Shown: positions 1 through 5,521, numbered from the stretch's first letter. The stretch: 5,544 bases of DNA from CAZCBJ01 sp964496705 (GCA_964496705.1 CAZCBJ010000248.1:1-5544); one strand, 5' to 3'. The notes: generated by a model not told the origin, from the letters alone. Program-made: numbers and translations.

Positions 1-205
1 CCTCGATATACACCGGCCCTGAAGCCGGGTTGACGTGCTCCCAGTCGAGCTTGTCCAGCAGGTCATTGGAGCTGTGCAACTGACCTTCGAAACAATCGTG
101 CGTCTCCATGTGCACCACCTGGCCTTGCTGAACGCGCGCCACGGGCGGGTTATCTGGTCTGAAGGCAAAGAAAACCTTGCTGCGAGGGATTAAGGTGTCT
201 GACAT
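1..205 (-). CDS. Acetamidase/formamidase family amidase, N-terminal part (cut by window edge)
   Basis: This is the first 68 residues of a protein read leftwards out of the window, so the C-terminal part is missing. The family (FmdA/AmdA-type, metal-dependent) hydrolyses formamide, acetamide or similar small amides to ammonia and an acid in the cytoplasm. Visible family hallmarks are the VVHMETHDCFEGQ segment at residues 30-42, with E34, H36, D37 and C38, and the LDWEHVNPASGPVYIE segment at 53-68, which matches the conserved NPATGPVYVEGA stretch of this family. The ATG at 205 is preceded by a strong Shine-Dalgarno AGAAGGAG (218-211) at good spacing. It lies 54 bp downstream of ecfT in the same direction with no terminator between them, so it is probably the last or a late gene of the transporter operon. 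It may process the imported compound, but this is inference. The true substrate cannot be told from this fragment. Confidence 0.85.
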   Translation of the reverse strand, partial: MSDTLIPRSKVFFAFRPDNPPVARVQQGQVVHMETHDCFEGQLHSSNDLLDKLDWEHVNPASGPVYIE

Positions 206-233
206 CTGTTCTCCTTCTCGAAAACCTTCGAAA

Positions 234-250
234 TGCTTTGCGTGCTTTGC
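234..250. repeat. Short tandem direct repeat between ecfT and the amidase gene
   Basis: Two copies of TGCTTTGC (234-241 and 243-250) are separated by one G in the 54-bp gap between the ecfT stop and the amidase start. This is seen directly, but it is short and may be chance. No promoter or terminator hairpin was found in the gap, which agrees with read-through from ecfT into the amidase gene. Confidence 0.35.
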
Positions 251-259
251 ATCAATTGC

Positions 260-1285
260 TTACCTGAGCCATGCCAGTATTGCCTGTTCGGTGAAGTTGC
301 CGATCTTAAAAAAGTTCAACAGCATCCCGGCCAGAATGATGACCAGCATGATAGCCATGAAATAGAAATCGCCGCGGCGGAACTGGAACTGGCGCCGGAA
401 GGTGCGCTGGGTGATATTGTAATCAAAACCGCGCGAGAGGATGGCGATCGAGATATCTTGCGAGCGTTCCAATGTCGCCAAAAAAATGGGGATCAGCAGC
501 GCGGTCAGCACCTGCACCCGTCGGATCAGGTTCTTGGGTTTAACATCATAACCGCGCGCTTTTTGTGCATCGGTGATCTTCTGGGTTTGTTTGGAGAGGA
601 TGCCCACCGTGGAAAAACCCAGCATCAACGCCACACCCATTTCCGGCGGCAGCCCGCGACCGACCAGTTTCTGCGCCAGGAAGGCGATCACCAGGCTGGC
701 GGCGACAATGATCAGGTTGCGGGTGATGAGCGGCAGTCCGGCCAGGAAGCTGATTGGGTCGGCTCCCGGAACCATTTTCGGTAGGAAGGACATCAGCATC
801 AACAGCGCAATCACCAGCGTGGCTGCCACCTCGCCGGCTGAGAATTTGGGCTTGCCGCGCTCAGTGATGGTCAATGCCAACTCGACCGGCGGGGTGCTGT
901 AGAGCATCAGGTGCACTGCCAGCACCACGGAAAAGAAGCGAAAGAACACCGCCACGCCGCGCACAATGCCCTCCGCCGTGACCGGGATATATTGGGTGAA
1001 TGGGATCAAATAAAAGAGGAAATGAGCATCTTTTGGCGTGAAAAATAAAATCTGGAAAAACGAAAATGTCAGGAAAATGACCACCAGCCCGCGCAGGTTA
1101 CGATTGAGAAGCCTGCGGTCAATGGACCGCGCGCCCAGAAAGTACAGCGCGGCGAATAGCAATGCCATCAAGATCGGATCAGCGATGACAATTGCCGCCA
1201 CAGTGACGCCGATGAACATAAACAGCTTGGTGCGCGCGTCAAAATTATGCAGCACAGAGTGGCCTTTTTGGTATTCAATTGCCAT
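260..1285 (-). CDS. ecfT: ECF transporter transmembrane coupling protein EcfT
   Basis: This is the membrane scaffold of an energy-coupling-factor importer: it links the ATPase pair to the substrate-binding S component. The protein is 341 aa. Hydrophobic segments lie near residues 21-50, 66-84, 108-130, 152-172, 188-206, 215-230, 256-272 and 306-326. The coupling region carries the two arginine motifs of the family: AQKARGYDV (ARG 243-245) and ILSRGFDYN (SRG 284-286, with serine for the usual alanine). These helices dock into grooves on the two ATPase domains. The TPPVELAL segment (131-138) and the GLPPEMGVAL segment (211-220) are also typical, but about 65-70 residues with two helices separate them, whereas they are close together in usual EcfT proteins of roughly 250-280 aa. 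The ATG at 1285 overlaps the end of ecfA by 11 bp, with a G-rich stretch upstream serving as a poor Shine-Dalgarno, so translational coupling is likely. EcfT assignment is firm; the role of the insertion is unknown. Confidence 0.93.
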   Translation of the reverse strand: MAIEYQKGHSVLHNFDARTKLFMFIGVTVAAIVIADPILMALLFAALYFLGARSIDRRLLNRNLRGLVVIFLTFSFFQILFFTPKDAHFLFYLIPFTQYIPVTAEGIVRGVAVFFRFFSVVLAVHLMLYSTPPVELALTITERGKPKFSAGEVAATLVIALLMLMSFLPKMVPGADPISFLAGLPLITRNLIIVAASLVIAFLAQKLVGRGLPPEMGVALMLGFSTVGILSKQTQKITDAQKARGYDVKPKNLIRRVQVLTALLIPIFLATLERSQDISIAILSRGFDYNITQRTFRRQFQFRRGDFYFMAIMLVIILAGMLLNFFKIGNFTEQAILAWLR

Positions 1286-2984
1286 GGCGCCCCCCCGTGA
1301 TTTGGGTGAGATAATTTTTCATCGTTTCGTAATCCACCGTATGGGGCGGGATGCCAAGATCATGCAGTTCCAAGCCCAGTTTGGTCAGATCGGGCAGGTC
1401 GAGGGAATTTTCTTGCATCAACTTCTGGTTGGCCAACAGGTCGAAGATGGGCCCATCGAAGGACAGTCGCCCGTATTGCAGCACGATGGCTCGTTGGGTG
1501 TACAATGCGGCGTAGTCGATGCGGTGGGTGATCAGCAAGATGGTGGTGCCCAGGTCATTCAATCGCTTGATGATCTCAAAGATGCCGTCGATCATCTCCG
1601 GGTCCTGGCCGGTGGTGGGCTCGTCAATGAGCAGGATGCGCGGTTTGAGCGTCAGCACCGAGGCCAGCGCCAGGCGCTGCTTTTGGCCTTTGCCCAAGTC
1701 GAATACCTCGGTGTTCAGATGATCAGCCAGATCCACAATCTCCAAAGCCTCGCGGATGCGCGTCTCGAATTCAGCAGGGTCCACGCGGTGGGCTTTCAGC
1801 CCGAAGGTCATCTCGTCGCGCACGTTAAAGGATACGATCTGGTGGTTGGGATTTTGAAAGCAAAAGCCCACATTCTGGGCGAGGATGTGGATGGGGGTGG
1901 TGGCCACGTCGCGGCCCATCACGCGCACCTGACCTCGGTCGGCTTGCTGCAGGCCGATGATGTGGCGCACGAGAGTTGTCTTGCCAGAGCCGTTGCGCCC
2001 CAGGATAGCCACCATCTCGCCGGCGCCGATTGAGAGGCTGATGTCATGCAGCGCTTCTTTTTCGGCGGTGTAGGAAAAGCTGACATTTTCAAATGTGATG
2101 ACCGGATCAGCCGCTGGCGGCCGGGGGGCCTGTCTGCCATTGGCGTGCAGCGGCGTCAGCCGGTAGGCCTGGCGCAGGTGCTGCGCGAATGTTTTGGGAT
2201 TGAGGTTTTGTCCGGGCAATTGAAATGCCTCGGCCAGCCGGATGATGCCCGGTCGCTTGAATACATGGGGGATATCCCCGGCCGCCAGCACTTCGGCGGT
2301 CGGCCCATCGCGAACGATGCGCCCCTGGTTTAGAATGATCACCCGCTCCACCAGCGGTAGGGTTTCTTCCAGGGCATGTTCAACGATCACCAGCGTCTTG
2401 CCTCGTTGCTTGGCCACCTGGATCACCAACTTGAGGATCAGCGCGCGCCCAGCCGGGTCAAGGTTGGCCAGCGGTTCGTCCATCACATAAATCTCGGGAT
2501 GCATCGCATATGTGGCTGCGACCACGCAGGCCTGCTGCTCACCGCCCGACAGGTTGTGCGGCTCGCGTTCCTCGTAACCCGTCAGCCGGGTGGCCTGCAG
2601 CGCCTCGGCTACCCGCCGGTTGATTTCCTCACGCGGCACGCCCAGGTTTTCTGGTCCGAAAGCCACCTCGTCCACCACCGAGTTGGTCACCAGTTGTGAT
2701 TCTGGATCCTGGAATACCATCCCCACCAGGGATGCCAGCCCGCCCACGTGGGCTTTTTTGGTGTTGTAAGGTCCCACCAGGATCTCCCCCTGCAGGCTGC
2801 CGTCGTGGTAGTGTGGGATCAACCCGTTGATGCACGAGCACAGCGTGGTTTTTCCGCTGCCCGCCGGACCGGTGATCAGCAGAATTTCTCCCGGAGCAAT
2901 GCTCAGGTTAATGTTCTGCAAGGCCGGGGTGTGGCTGCCGGCATATGTGAAAGATACATCCTGGAACTTTATCTCATACGACAT
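1275..2984 (-). CDS. ecfA: Fused double-domain ECF transporter ATPase (EcfA1-EcfA2 type)
   Basis: A 569-aa protein holds both ATPase domains of an ECF importer in one chain and powers uptake by ATP hydrolysis on the cytoplasmic face. Domain 1 (about 1-250) has Walker A GPAGSGKTT (39-47), Q-loop FQDPESQ (91-97), signature LSGGEQQ (145-151), Walker B IYVMDEP (165-171, catalytic E170), D-loop NLDP (174-177) and switch H203. Domain 2 (about 295-520) has Walker A GRNGSGKTT (329-337), Q-loop FQNPNHQ (376-382), an unusual signature LGKGQKQ (430-436), Walker B LLIDEP (451-456, E455), D-loop GQDP (459-462) and switch H487. A proline-rich linker near 285-293 joins them, and a tail of about 50 residues follows domain 2. 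The fused layout is like YkoD. The start at 2984 has only a weak GAAAG ribosome site. It lies 125 bp after ecfS and overlaps ecfT. The family call is firm; the substrate cannot be read from this subunit. Confidence 0.95.
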   Translation of the reverse strand: MSYEIKFQDVSFTYAGSHTPALQNINLSIAPGEILLITGPAGSGKTTLCSCINGLIPHYHDGSLQGEILVGPYNTKKAHVGGLASLVGMVFQDPESQLVTNSVVDEVAFGPENLGVPREEINRRVAEALQATRLTGYEEREPHNLSGGEQQACVVAATYAMHPEIYVMDEPLANLDPAGRALILKLVIQVAKQRGKTLVIVEHALEETLPLVERVIILNQGRIVRDGPTAEVLAAGDIPHVFKRPGIIRLAEAFQLPGQNLNPKTFAQHLRQAYRLTPLHANGRQAPRPPAADPVITFENVSFSYTAEKEALHDISLSIGAGEMVAILGRNGSGKTTLVRHIIGLQQADRGQVRVMGRDVATTPIHILAQNVGFCFQNPNHQIVSFNVRDEMTFGLKAHRVDPAEFETRIREALEIVDLADHLNTEVFDLGKGQKQRLALASVLTLKPRILLIDEPTTGQDPEMIDGIFEIIKRLNDLGTTILLITHRIDYAALYTQRAIVLQYGRLSFDGPIFDLLANQKLMQENSLDLPDLTKLGLELHDLGIPPHTVDYETMKNYLTQITGGRHGN

Positions 2985-3015
2985 AATTTACTTTCAAGGC
3001 GGCAAGTCTGCGCCG

Positions 3016-3047
3016 CCCACCCATCGCCCCGCGGGGCGATGGGTGGG
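3016..3047. repeat. Perfect 32-bp GC-rich palindrome between ecfS and ecfA
   Basis: The two 16-base arms CCCACCCATCGCCCCG (3016-3031) and its exact reverse complement (3032-3047) meet with no spacer. On the minus strand it lies 31 bp before the ecfA start, within the leader of any ecfA message. No T-run follows it on the minus strand, so it is not a normal intrinsic terminator for the operon. It could be an mRNA-processing or stabilising hairpin that sets ecfS against ecfA/ecfT levels, a protein-binding dyad, or a copy of a dispersed REP-like palindrome. The palindrome is seen directly; its role is inference. Confidence 0.9.
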
Positions 3048-3089
3048 GGTGCGGGTTGTCTTTTCTGATTAAATACACAACCTGGGAGC

Positions 3090-3117
3090 ATTATACAGGC
3101 GGGATTGCCCTACCAAA
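3090..3117 (-). promoter_or_regulatory. Possible internal promoter for ecfA-ecfT
   Basis: The minus strand has a perfect -10 TATAAT (3095-3090) preceded by TG. A weak -35-like TTTGGT (3117-3112) overlaps the ecfS stop codon, with a 16-bp spacer. Transcription would begin near 3083 and give a leader of about 100 nt carrying the 32-bp palindrome, then ecfA. It would let ATPase and EcfT be made independently of the leader control on ecfS, as suits an energising module shared by several S components. The weak -35 keeps confidence moderate. Confidence 0.4.
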
Positions 3118-3685
3118 GTGGGCGGCGGAAGCGCTCCGGAAGGGCAGCCATGATGATGGTGGTGACCACCGTGGTGAGCACCATCTCGGGTAAGGCGCCG
3201 GCTTCAGCCGTGCCGAGGAAGGCGAAGAACTTGCCATATTCGGGCGACGGGTAGAAGATGGAGATGCCTGTGACGAACAGCGGCACGACCACCACTACAT
3301 AGTAAAACACCACCTGTGCAGCCCAGGCTGCCAGGCTGGCTACCTTGTTGCCGCGCAAGCGCCAGCAGAAGTTCTTGTAGACGAAACCGTTGACGATTCC
3401 GCCCACAATGTGGGCCAGTAAACTGGCCAGCGGGATGCCGGGTTCAGCGATGCCCGCCAACAGGCCGATGACGATGCCGCCGATGGGGCCGGTCAGCGAA
3501 GCGCCGATGGTGGTGAAGATCTCACGCGGGTCGGTGACGATAGGCGTGCCTGGAATGGGGATGGTGACCCCGGCCAGCACCAGCGCCAGCGCGGCGCCGC
3601 CGAAGGCAGCCGCAACCCCCACCTGCCGGGCGGTCAGGACGGGTTTACGCTGCTTTTCAACTAGATTTACAGATTGCTCAGACAT
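3110..3685 (-). CDS. ECF transporter S component (substrate-binding membrane protein), substrate unknown
   Basis: A 191-aa hydrophobic protein of the size and shape of ECF S components, which bind a vitamin or other small molecule in the membrane and dock on EcfT. After a short charged N-terminus (1-20), helices lie near residues 22-42, 55-80 (probably two, broken by a TGPIGG turn at 65-70), 85-103, 115-141 and 163-181. The first helix is rich in small residues (VGVAAAFGGAALAL, 22-35), as expected for the face that packs on EcfT. The loop IPIPGTPIVTDPREIF (42-57) is a likely lid or binding-site segment. The start at 3685 is chosen for its Shine-Dalgarno AAAGGAG (3699-3693); an in-frame upstream start at 3892 would read through the terminator hairpin as protein and is rejected. 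The gene is first in the operon, behind a strong promoter and an attenuator-like leader. I do not recognise it as RibU, ThiT, YkoE, BioY, QueT, FolT or CbiM-like, so no substrate is assigned. The S-component call itself rests on topology and on the neighbouring ecfA/ecfT genes. Confidence 0.82.
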   Translation of the reverse strand: MSEQSVNLVEKQRKPVLTARQVGVAAAFGGAALALVLAGVTIPIPGTPIVTDPREIFTTIGASLTGPIGGIVIGLLAGIAEPGIPLASLLAHIVGGIVNGFVYKNFCWRLRGNKVASLAAWAAQVVFYYVVVVVPLFVTGISIFYPSPEYGKFFAFLGTAEAGALPEMVLTTVVTTIIMAALPERFRRPLW

Positions 3686-3789
3686 ATTCTCTCTCCTTTG
3701 GTTTTTTTTTACTGCGTTTAATTTCGGTTGGATGCTTTTCTGAAAATACTCTTTTCTCCTTTCGCTGCTTATCTTTGTTACTGGATACC

Positions 3790-3809
3790 CTTTCCCCTCC
3801 GCGGGAAAG
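3790..3809 (-). other. Hairpin in the ecfS leader downstream of the terminator
   Basis: The leader RNA has CUUUCCC (3809-3803), a six-base loop, and GGGAAAG (3796-3790): a perfect 7-bp stem. It directly follows the terminator U-run and lies about 105 nt before the ecfS start, so it is not placed to hide the ribosome site. It may be a 5' stabilising hairpin on read-through message. Confidence 0.55.
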
Positions 3810-3814
3810 AGGAT

Positions 3815-3840
3815 AAAAAAACCACCCTGGCGTTGGGTGG
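3815..3840 (-). terminator. Intrinsic terminator in the ecfS leader
   Basis: On the minus strand CCACCC (3840-3835), loop AACGCCA and GGGTGG (3827-3822) form a 6-bp GC-rich stem followed at once by seven T (3821-3815). A run of A just upstream (3846-3842) can extend the stem, so the element also looks like a weaker terminator on the plus strand. It lies about 165 nt downstream of the predicted start of transcription and 130 nt before the ecfS start codon. That is the position of a premature, regulated terminator rather than a gene-end terminator, since no gene ends here. Confidence 0.85.
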
Positions 3841-4001
3841 CTTTTTGAAATTGCTCTATTTTGAGTCTTTCGGATACTACTCCGTTTGCCATCCAACACC
3901 CAGTTTCTCGCTCCCAATGTAAAGGAGCGAAATCAGGATGATGATGATGACAAAGGCGAAAGATATCACTTGGGTTTCCGGGCTCTCATGTTATTTTAAT
4001 T
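3815..4001 (-). promoter_or_regulatory. Structured ecfS leader with terminator/antiterminator switch (candidate riboswitch)
   Basis: The leader starts near 4001 and ends in the terminator at 3840-3815. CUGGGUGUUGGAUGG (3903-3889) can pair with CCACCCAACGCCAG (3840-3827), which is the 5' arm and loop of the terminator: CUGG/CCAG, GUUGG/CCAAC and UGG/CCA give 12 Watson-Crick pairs with small interruptions. This is a good antiterminator. Upstream, UCGCUCC/GGAGCGA (3930-3924 with 3914-3908) forms a 7-bp hairpin. CAUCC (3940-3936) could pair with GGAUG (3894-3890) around it, which would hide part of the antiterminator. A small hairpin CGGA/UCCG (3884-3871) lies between the two arms. These pairings are seen in the sequence; ligand control is inference from the layout upstream of an importer. 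I see no TPP, FMN, cobalamin, THF, preQ1, purine, SAM, lysine or ykkC core sequence, nor a T-box. A protein- or peptide-controlled attenuator is an alternative. Confidence 0.65.
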
Positions 4002-4007
4002 CCGGCT

Positions 4008-4035
4008 ATTATACATGGGTTGGCGATTCTGTCAA
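4008..4035 (-). promoter_or_regulatory. Strong sigma70-type promoter of the ECF operon
   Basis: The minus strand carries a perfect -35 TTGACA (4035-4030) and a perfect -10 TATAAT (4013-4008) with a 16-bp spacer. The start of transcription should fall near 4001-4000. With so strong a promoter, control of the operon probably acts downstream, at the leader terminator. Confidence 0.85.
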
Positions 4036-4060
4036 TGGTCAAGGGTTGAGCGTCTCTAAG

Positions 4061-4103
4061 AAGGTGACATTTTTATACCTTTTTTTCACTCCTTGATACC
4101 TTT
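4061..4103. repeat. Repeated ATACCTTT boxes in the divergent promoter region
   Basis: ATACCTTT occurs at 4075-4082 and 4096-4103, start to start 21 bp, i.e. two helical turns. An inverted AAGGT (4061-4065) lies upstream. The right copy overlaps the likely -35 region of the methyltransferase promoter. The boxes could be operator half-sites for a regulator, but they lie in T-rich DNA, so chance is possible. Confidence 0.35.
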
Positions 4104-4129
4104 GGTTTGGCTGACCGTTTGTGTATAAT
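4102..4129 (+). promoter_or_regulatory. Promoter of the methyltransferase-acetyltransferase operon
   Basis: A perfect -10 TATAAT (4124-4129) follows a weak -35 TTGGTT (4102-4107) with a 16-bp spacer. Transcription would start near 4136, leaving a leader of about 60 nt before the ATG at 4198. A short dyad GGATTG-GA-CAATCC (4166-4179) lies just before the Shine-Dalgarno. The promoter is divergent from the ecfS promoter. Confidence 0.6.
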
Positions 4130-4197
4130 GGATTATGGATGGGGTGGTGTTTTTCTCCCTCGGGTGGATTGGACAATCCGTAAGGAGGACCAAACGA

Positions 4198-4869
4198 ATG
4201 GACCGAACCGAATGGTTGGTGAAAATGCGCCGCGAAAGCGAACAGCGTTACGACAGCATCTGGGCTCCGCTCTACGGTGAGAAATACGGCCTTTATCCCA
4301 ACGCCACTCACCGCCAATTCATCGCCGATTTCCTGCACCTGCTTCCTCCGGACAGCCTGATCCTCGACGCCGCCTGTGGCGCCGGATGTTACGAGCCGCT
4401 GCTGCTGGAAAAAGGGCACTCCGTTGTTGGAATTGACCAGTCGCAGGGGATGTTGACCAACGCCCGCACCCGGTTTCCAGGTGTGAGGTACGAAAAGATT
4501 GGCCTGCAGGAAATGGCTTTCCGCATGGAATTTGATGGGGCGATCTGCGTGGACGCCATGGAGAATGTCAGCCCCGAGGACTGGCCGCTGGTGCTGGGCA
4601 ATTTCCAGCGCGCGCTGAAACCCTCCGCCTGCCTGTATTTCACGGTTGAGATGGCCGCGGAGGAGCAAATCCAGCAAGCCTTTGAGCGCGCCCAGCGGGC
4701 AGGTTTACCGGTGGTTCGCGGTGAAATACCCGATGAGACCGTCTACCATTACTATCCCTCCACCGCAAAGGTCAAAGATTGGCTTGCCGCGGAGGGTTTG
4801 CACCTGTTGAAAGAGGGCGAGGGGGATGGTTATCTTCACATGCTCGCGCAGAGCTCAACCCGTGGATAG
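4198..4869 (+). CDS. Class I SAM-dependent methyltransferase
   Basis: A 223-aa cytosolic protein with a Rossmann-type methyltransferase fold. It would transfer a methyl group from S-adenosylmethionine to an unknown acceptor, probably a small molecule. Motif I is ILDAACGAG (55-63) with D57, G61 and G63. The acidic residue at the end of the second strand is D80 in VVGIDQSQGML (76-86). Motif II is FDGAICVDAMENV (112-124), followed by the helix WPLVLGNFQRALKPSACLYFTVE (129-151), the usual shape of the methyltransferase_11/25 group. The C-terminal 70 residues, including TVYHYYPSTAKVKDWLAAEG (181-200), should form the acceptor-side elements. The start at 4198 has an excellent AAGGAGG (4182-4188) nine bases upstream; an in-frame ATG at 4135 sits at the predicted transcription start and has no ribosome site. 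The GNAT gene follows after 65 bp, likely in the same transcript. The family is clear; the substrate is not. Confidence 0.88.
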   Translation: MDRTEWLVKMRRESEQRYDSIWAPLYGEKYGLYPNATHRQFIADFLHLLPPDSLILDAACGAGCYEPLLLEKGHSVVGIDQSQGMLTNARTRFPGVRYEKIGLQEMAFRMEFDGAICVDAMENVSPEDWPLVLGNFQRALKPSACLYFTVEMAAEEQIQQAFERAQRAGLPVVRGEIPDETVYHYYPSTAKVKDWLAAEGLHLLKEGEGDGYLHMLAQSSTRG

Positions 4870-4934
4870 CGTCGCGGCTGTGCCGGGTAAATTTCGAGCC
4901 TGGATAACCTTTGATACGAAAAAGGAATTTTGGA

Positions 4935-5348
4935 ATGACCGAACAATTTCAGATTGTGTATGTTGAAAAGCCCGAGGAATCAGCTTGGGAGATCATCGGT
5001 CGAGGTCTCGACCAGTACAACATCCAGCAGGCGGGCGAGTATGGCTCACGGCGTATCTGTTTCGCGCTGCAATCGCCTGAAGGCGAAATCGTTGGCGGCG
5101 TGTTGGGGGCGATTTTCTGGGGATGGTTTCAAATTGACCTGCTGTGGGTCAAGCAGGAGTTGCGCGGGCGCGGCTACGGCAGCCGATTGCTGCAGGGCGC
5201 CGAGGAGGAGGCCCGCCGCTGCGGCGCAAAACATGCCTTTCTGGACACTTTCAGCTTCCAGGCGCCGGATTTTTATCCCAAATACGGCTACCGCTTGTTT
5301 GGCGAGCTGGATGACTTCCCGCCAGGGCATAGACGCTGTTATTGTTAA
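4935..5348 (+). CDS. GNAT family N-acetyltransferase, C-terminus possibly frameshifted
   Basis: A 137-aa protein of the GCN5-related acetyltransferase fold, which transfers acetyl from acetyl-CoA to an amine of an unidentified substrate. The acetyl-CoA pyrophosphate loop is RGRGYG (77-82, R77-x-x-G80-x-G82), after the strand FQIDLLWV (65-72). The helix GSRLLQGAEEEARRCGAKHA (82-101) and the strand AFLDTFSFQAPDFYPKYGYRLFGEL (101-125) complete motifs A and B; the last is a very typical FY-x-K-x-GY-x-x-FGEL ending. The start at 4935 is supported by AAAGGA (4920-4925). In this family the tail PPGH is usually followed by a hydrophobic stretch ending in lysine, as in PPGHTRYFLKK. Here the frame ends GHRRCYC, while a one-base shift near 5334-5345 would read GHRRFIVKQL and stop at 5356-5358. 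So the last residues may be altered by an indel or a sequencing error. The core is intact. Confidence 0.88.
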   Translation: MTEQFQIVYVEKPEESAWEIIGRGLDQYNIQQAGEYGSRRICFALQSPEGEIVGGVLGAIFWGWFQIDLLWVKQELRGRGYGSRLLQGAEEEARRCGAKHAFLDTFSFQAPDFYPKYGYRLFGELDDFPPGHRRCYC

Positions 5349-5481
5349 GCAACTGTGATTGGCATCTTCGGCTTTGTCCTGTTCCCAAAATGGATGGATG
5401 CTATCGATCTCGCCCTGTTCGTGTGCCGTCGGATGCTCTGTACGGTGGGCAACGATTGGCTAGCATGTCGTTCGGTTGATA

Positions 5482-5521
5482 CCGCCCGGATGGAGGGTAT
5501 TTGCTAATGATACCCGGGCGG
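5482..5521. repeat. Nested inverted repeat downstream of the GNAT gene
   Basis: CCGCCC (5482-5487) pairs with GGGCGG (5516-5521), and inside it GGGTAT (5495-5500) pairs with ATACCC (5510-5515) around a 9-base loop, with a 7-base bulge on the left side. The 12-bp two-part stem is seen directly. No T-run follows on either strand, so it is a poor intrinsic terminator. It may be the start of a structured leader for a gene beyond the right edge. The rest of 5349-5544 shows no gene with a credible ribosome site. Confidence 0.6.

Noticed and set aside
233..2033. Long plus-strand open frames opposite ecfT and ecfA (233-784, 1038-2033)
   Set aside because: They lie fully antisense to well-identified genes and show no protein family features, only composition effects.
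3686..3892. Upstream in-frame start that would add 69 residues to the S component
   Set aside because: The extension translates the terminator hairpin and the polar leader, has no ribosome site at its start, and the ATG at 3685 has a strong AAAGGAG.
3815..4001. Known riboswitch classes (TPP, FMN, cobalamin, THF, preQ1, SAM, lysine, ykkC) or T-box as identity of the ecfS leader
   Set aside because: UGAGA and ACCC occur near 3988-3973 but the rest of the TPP core is absent. No B12 box, FMN core, T-box UGGNACC or ykkC core could be found by eye.
3938..4096. Plus-strand 52-residue frame starting MMMMTKAKD, with AAGGAG upstream
   Set aside because: It is antisense to the ecfS leader and promoter, starts in an ATG run, has no promoter and resembles no known protein.
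4135..4197. Upstream ATG for the methyltransferase
   Set aside because: It sits at the predicted transcription start and has no Shine-Dalgarno; the ATG at 4198 has AAGGAGG and begins the part that fits the family.
4911..4934. TTG start for the GNAT gene
   Set aside because: The ATG at 4935 has AAAGGA at good distance, and family proteins begin near there.
5390..5507. Small frames of 29 and 37 residues after the GNAT gene
   Set aside because: No ribosome site, no similarity recognised, and the longer one ends inside the inverted repeat.
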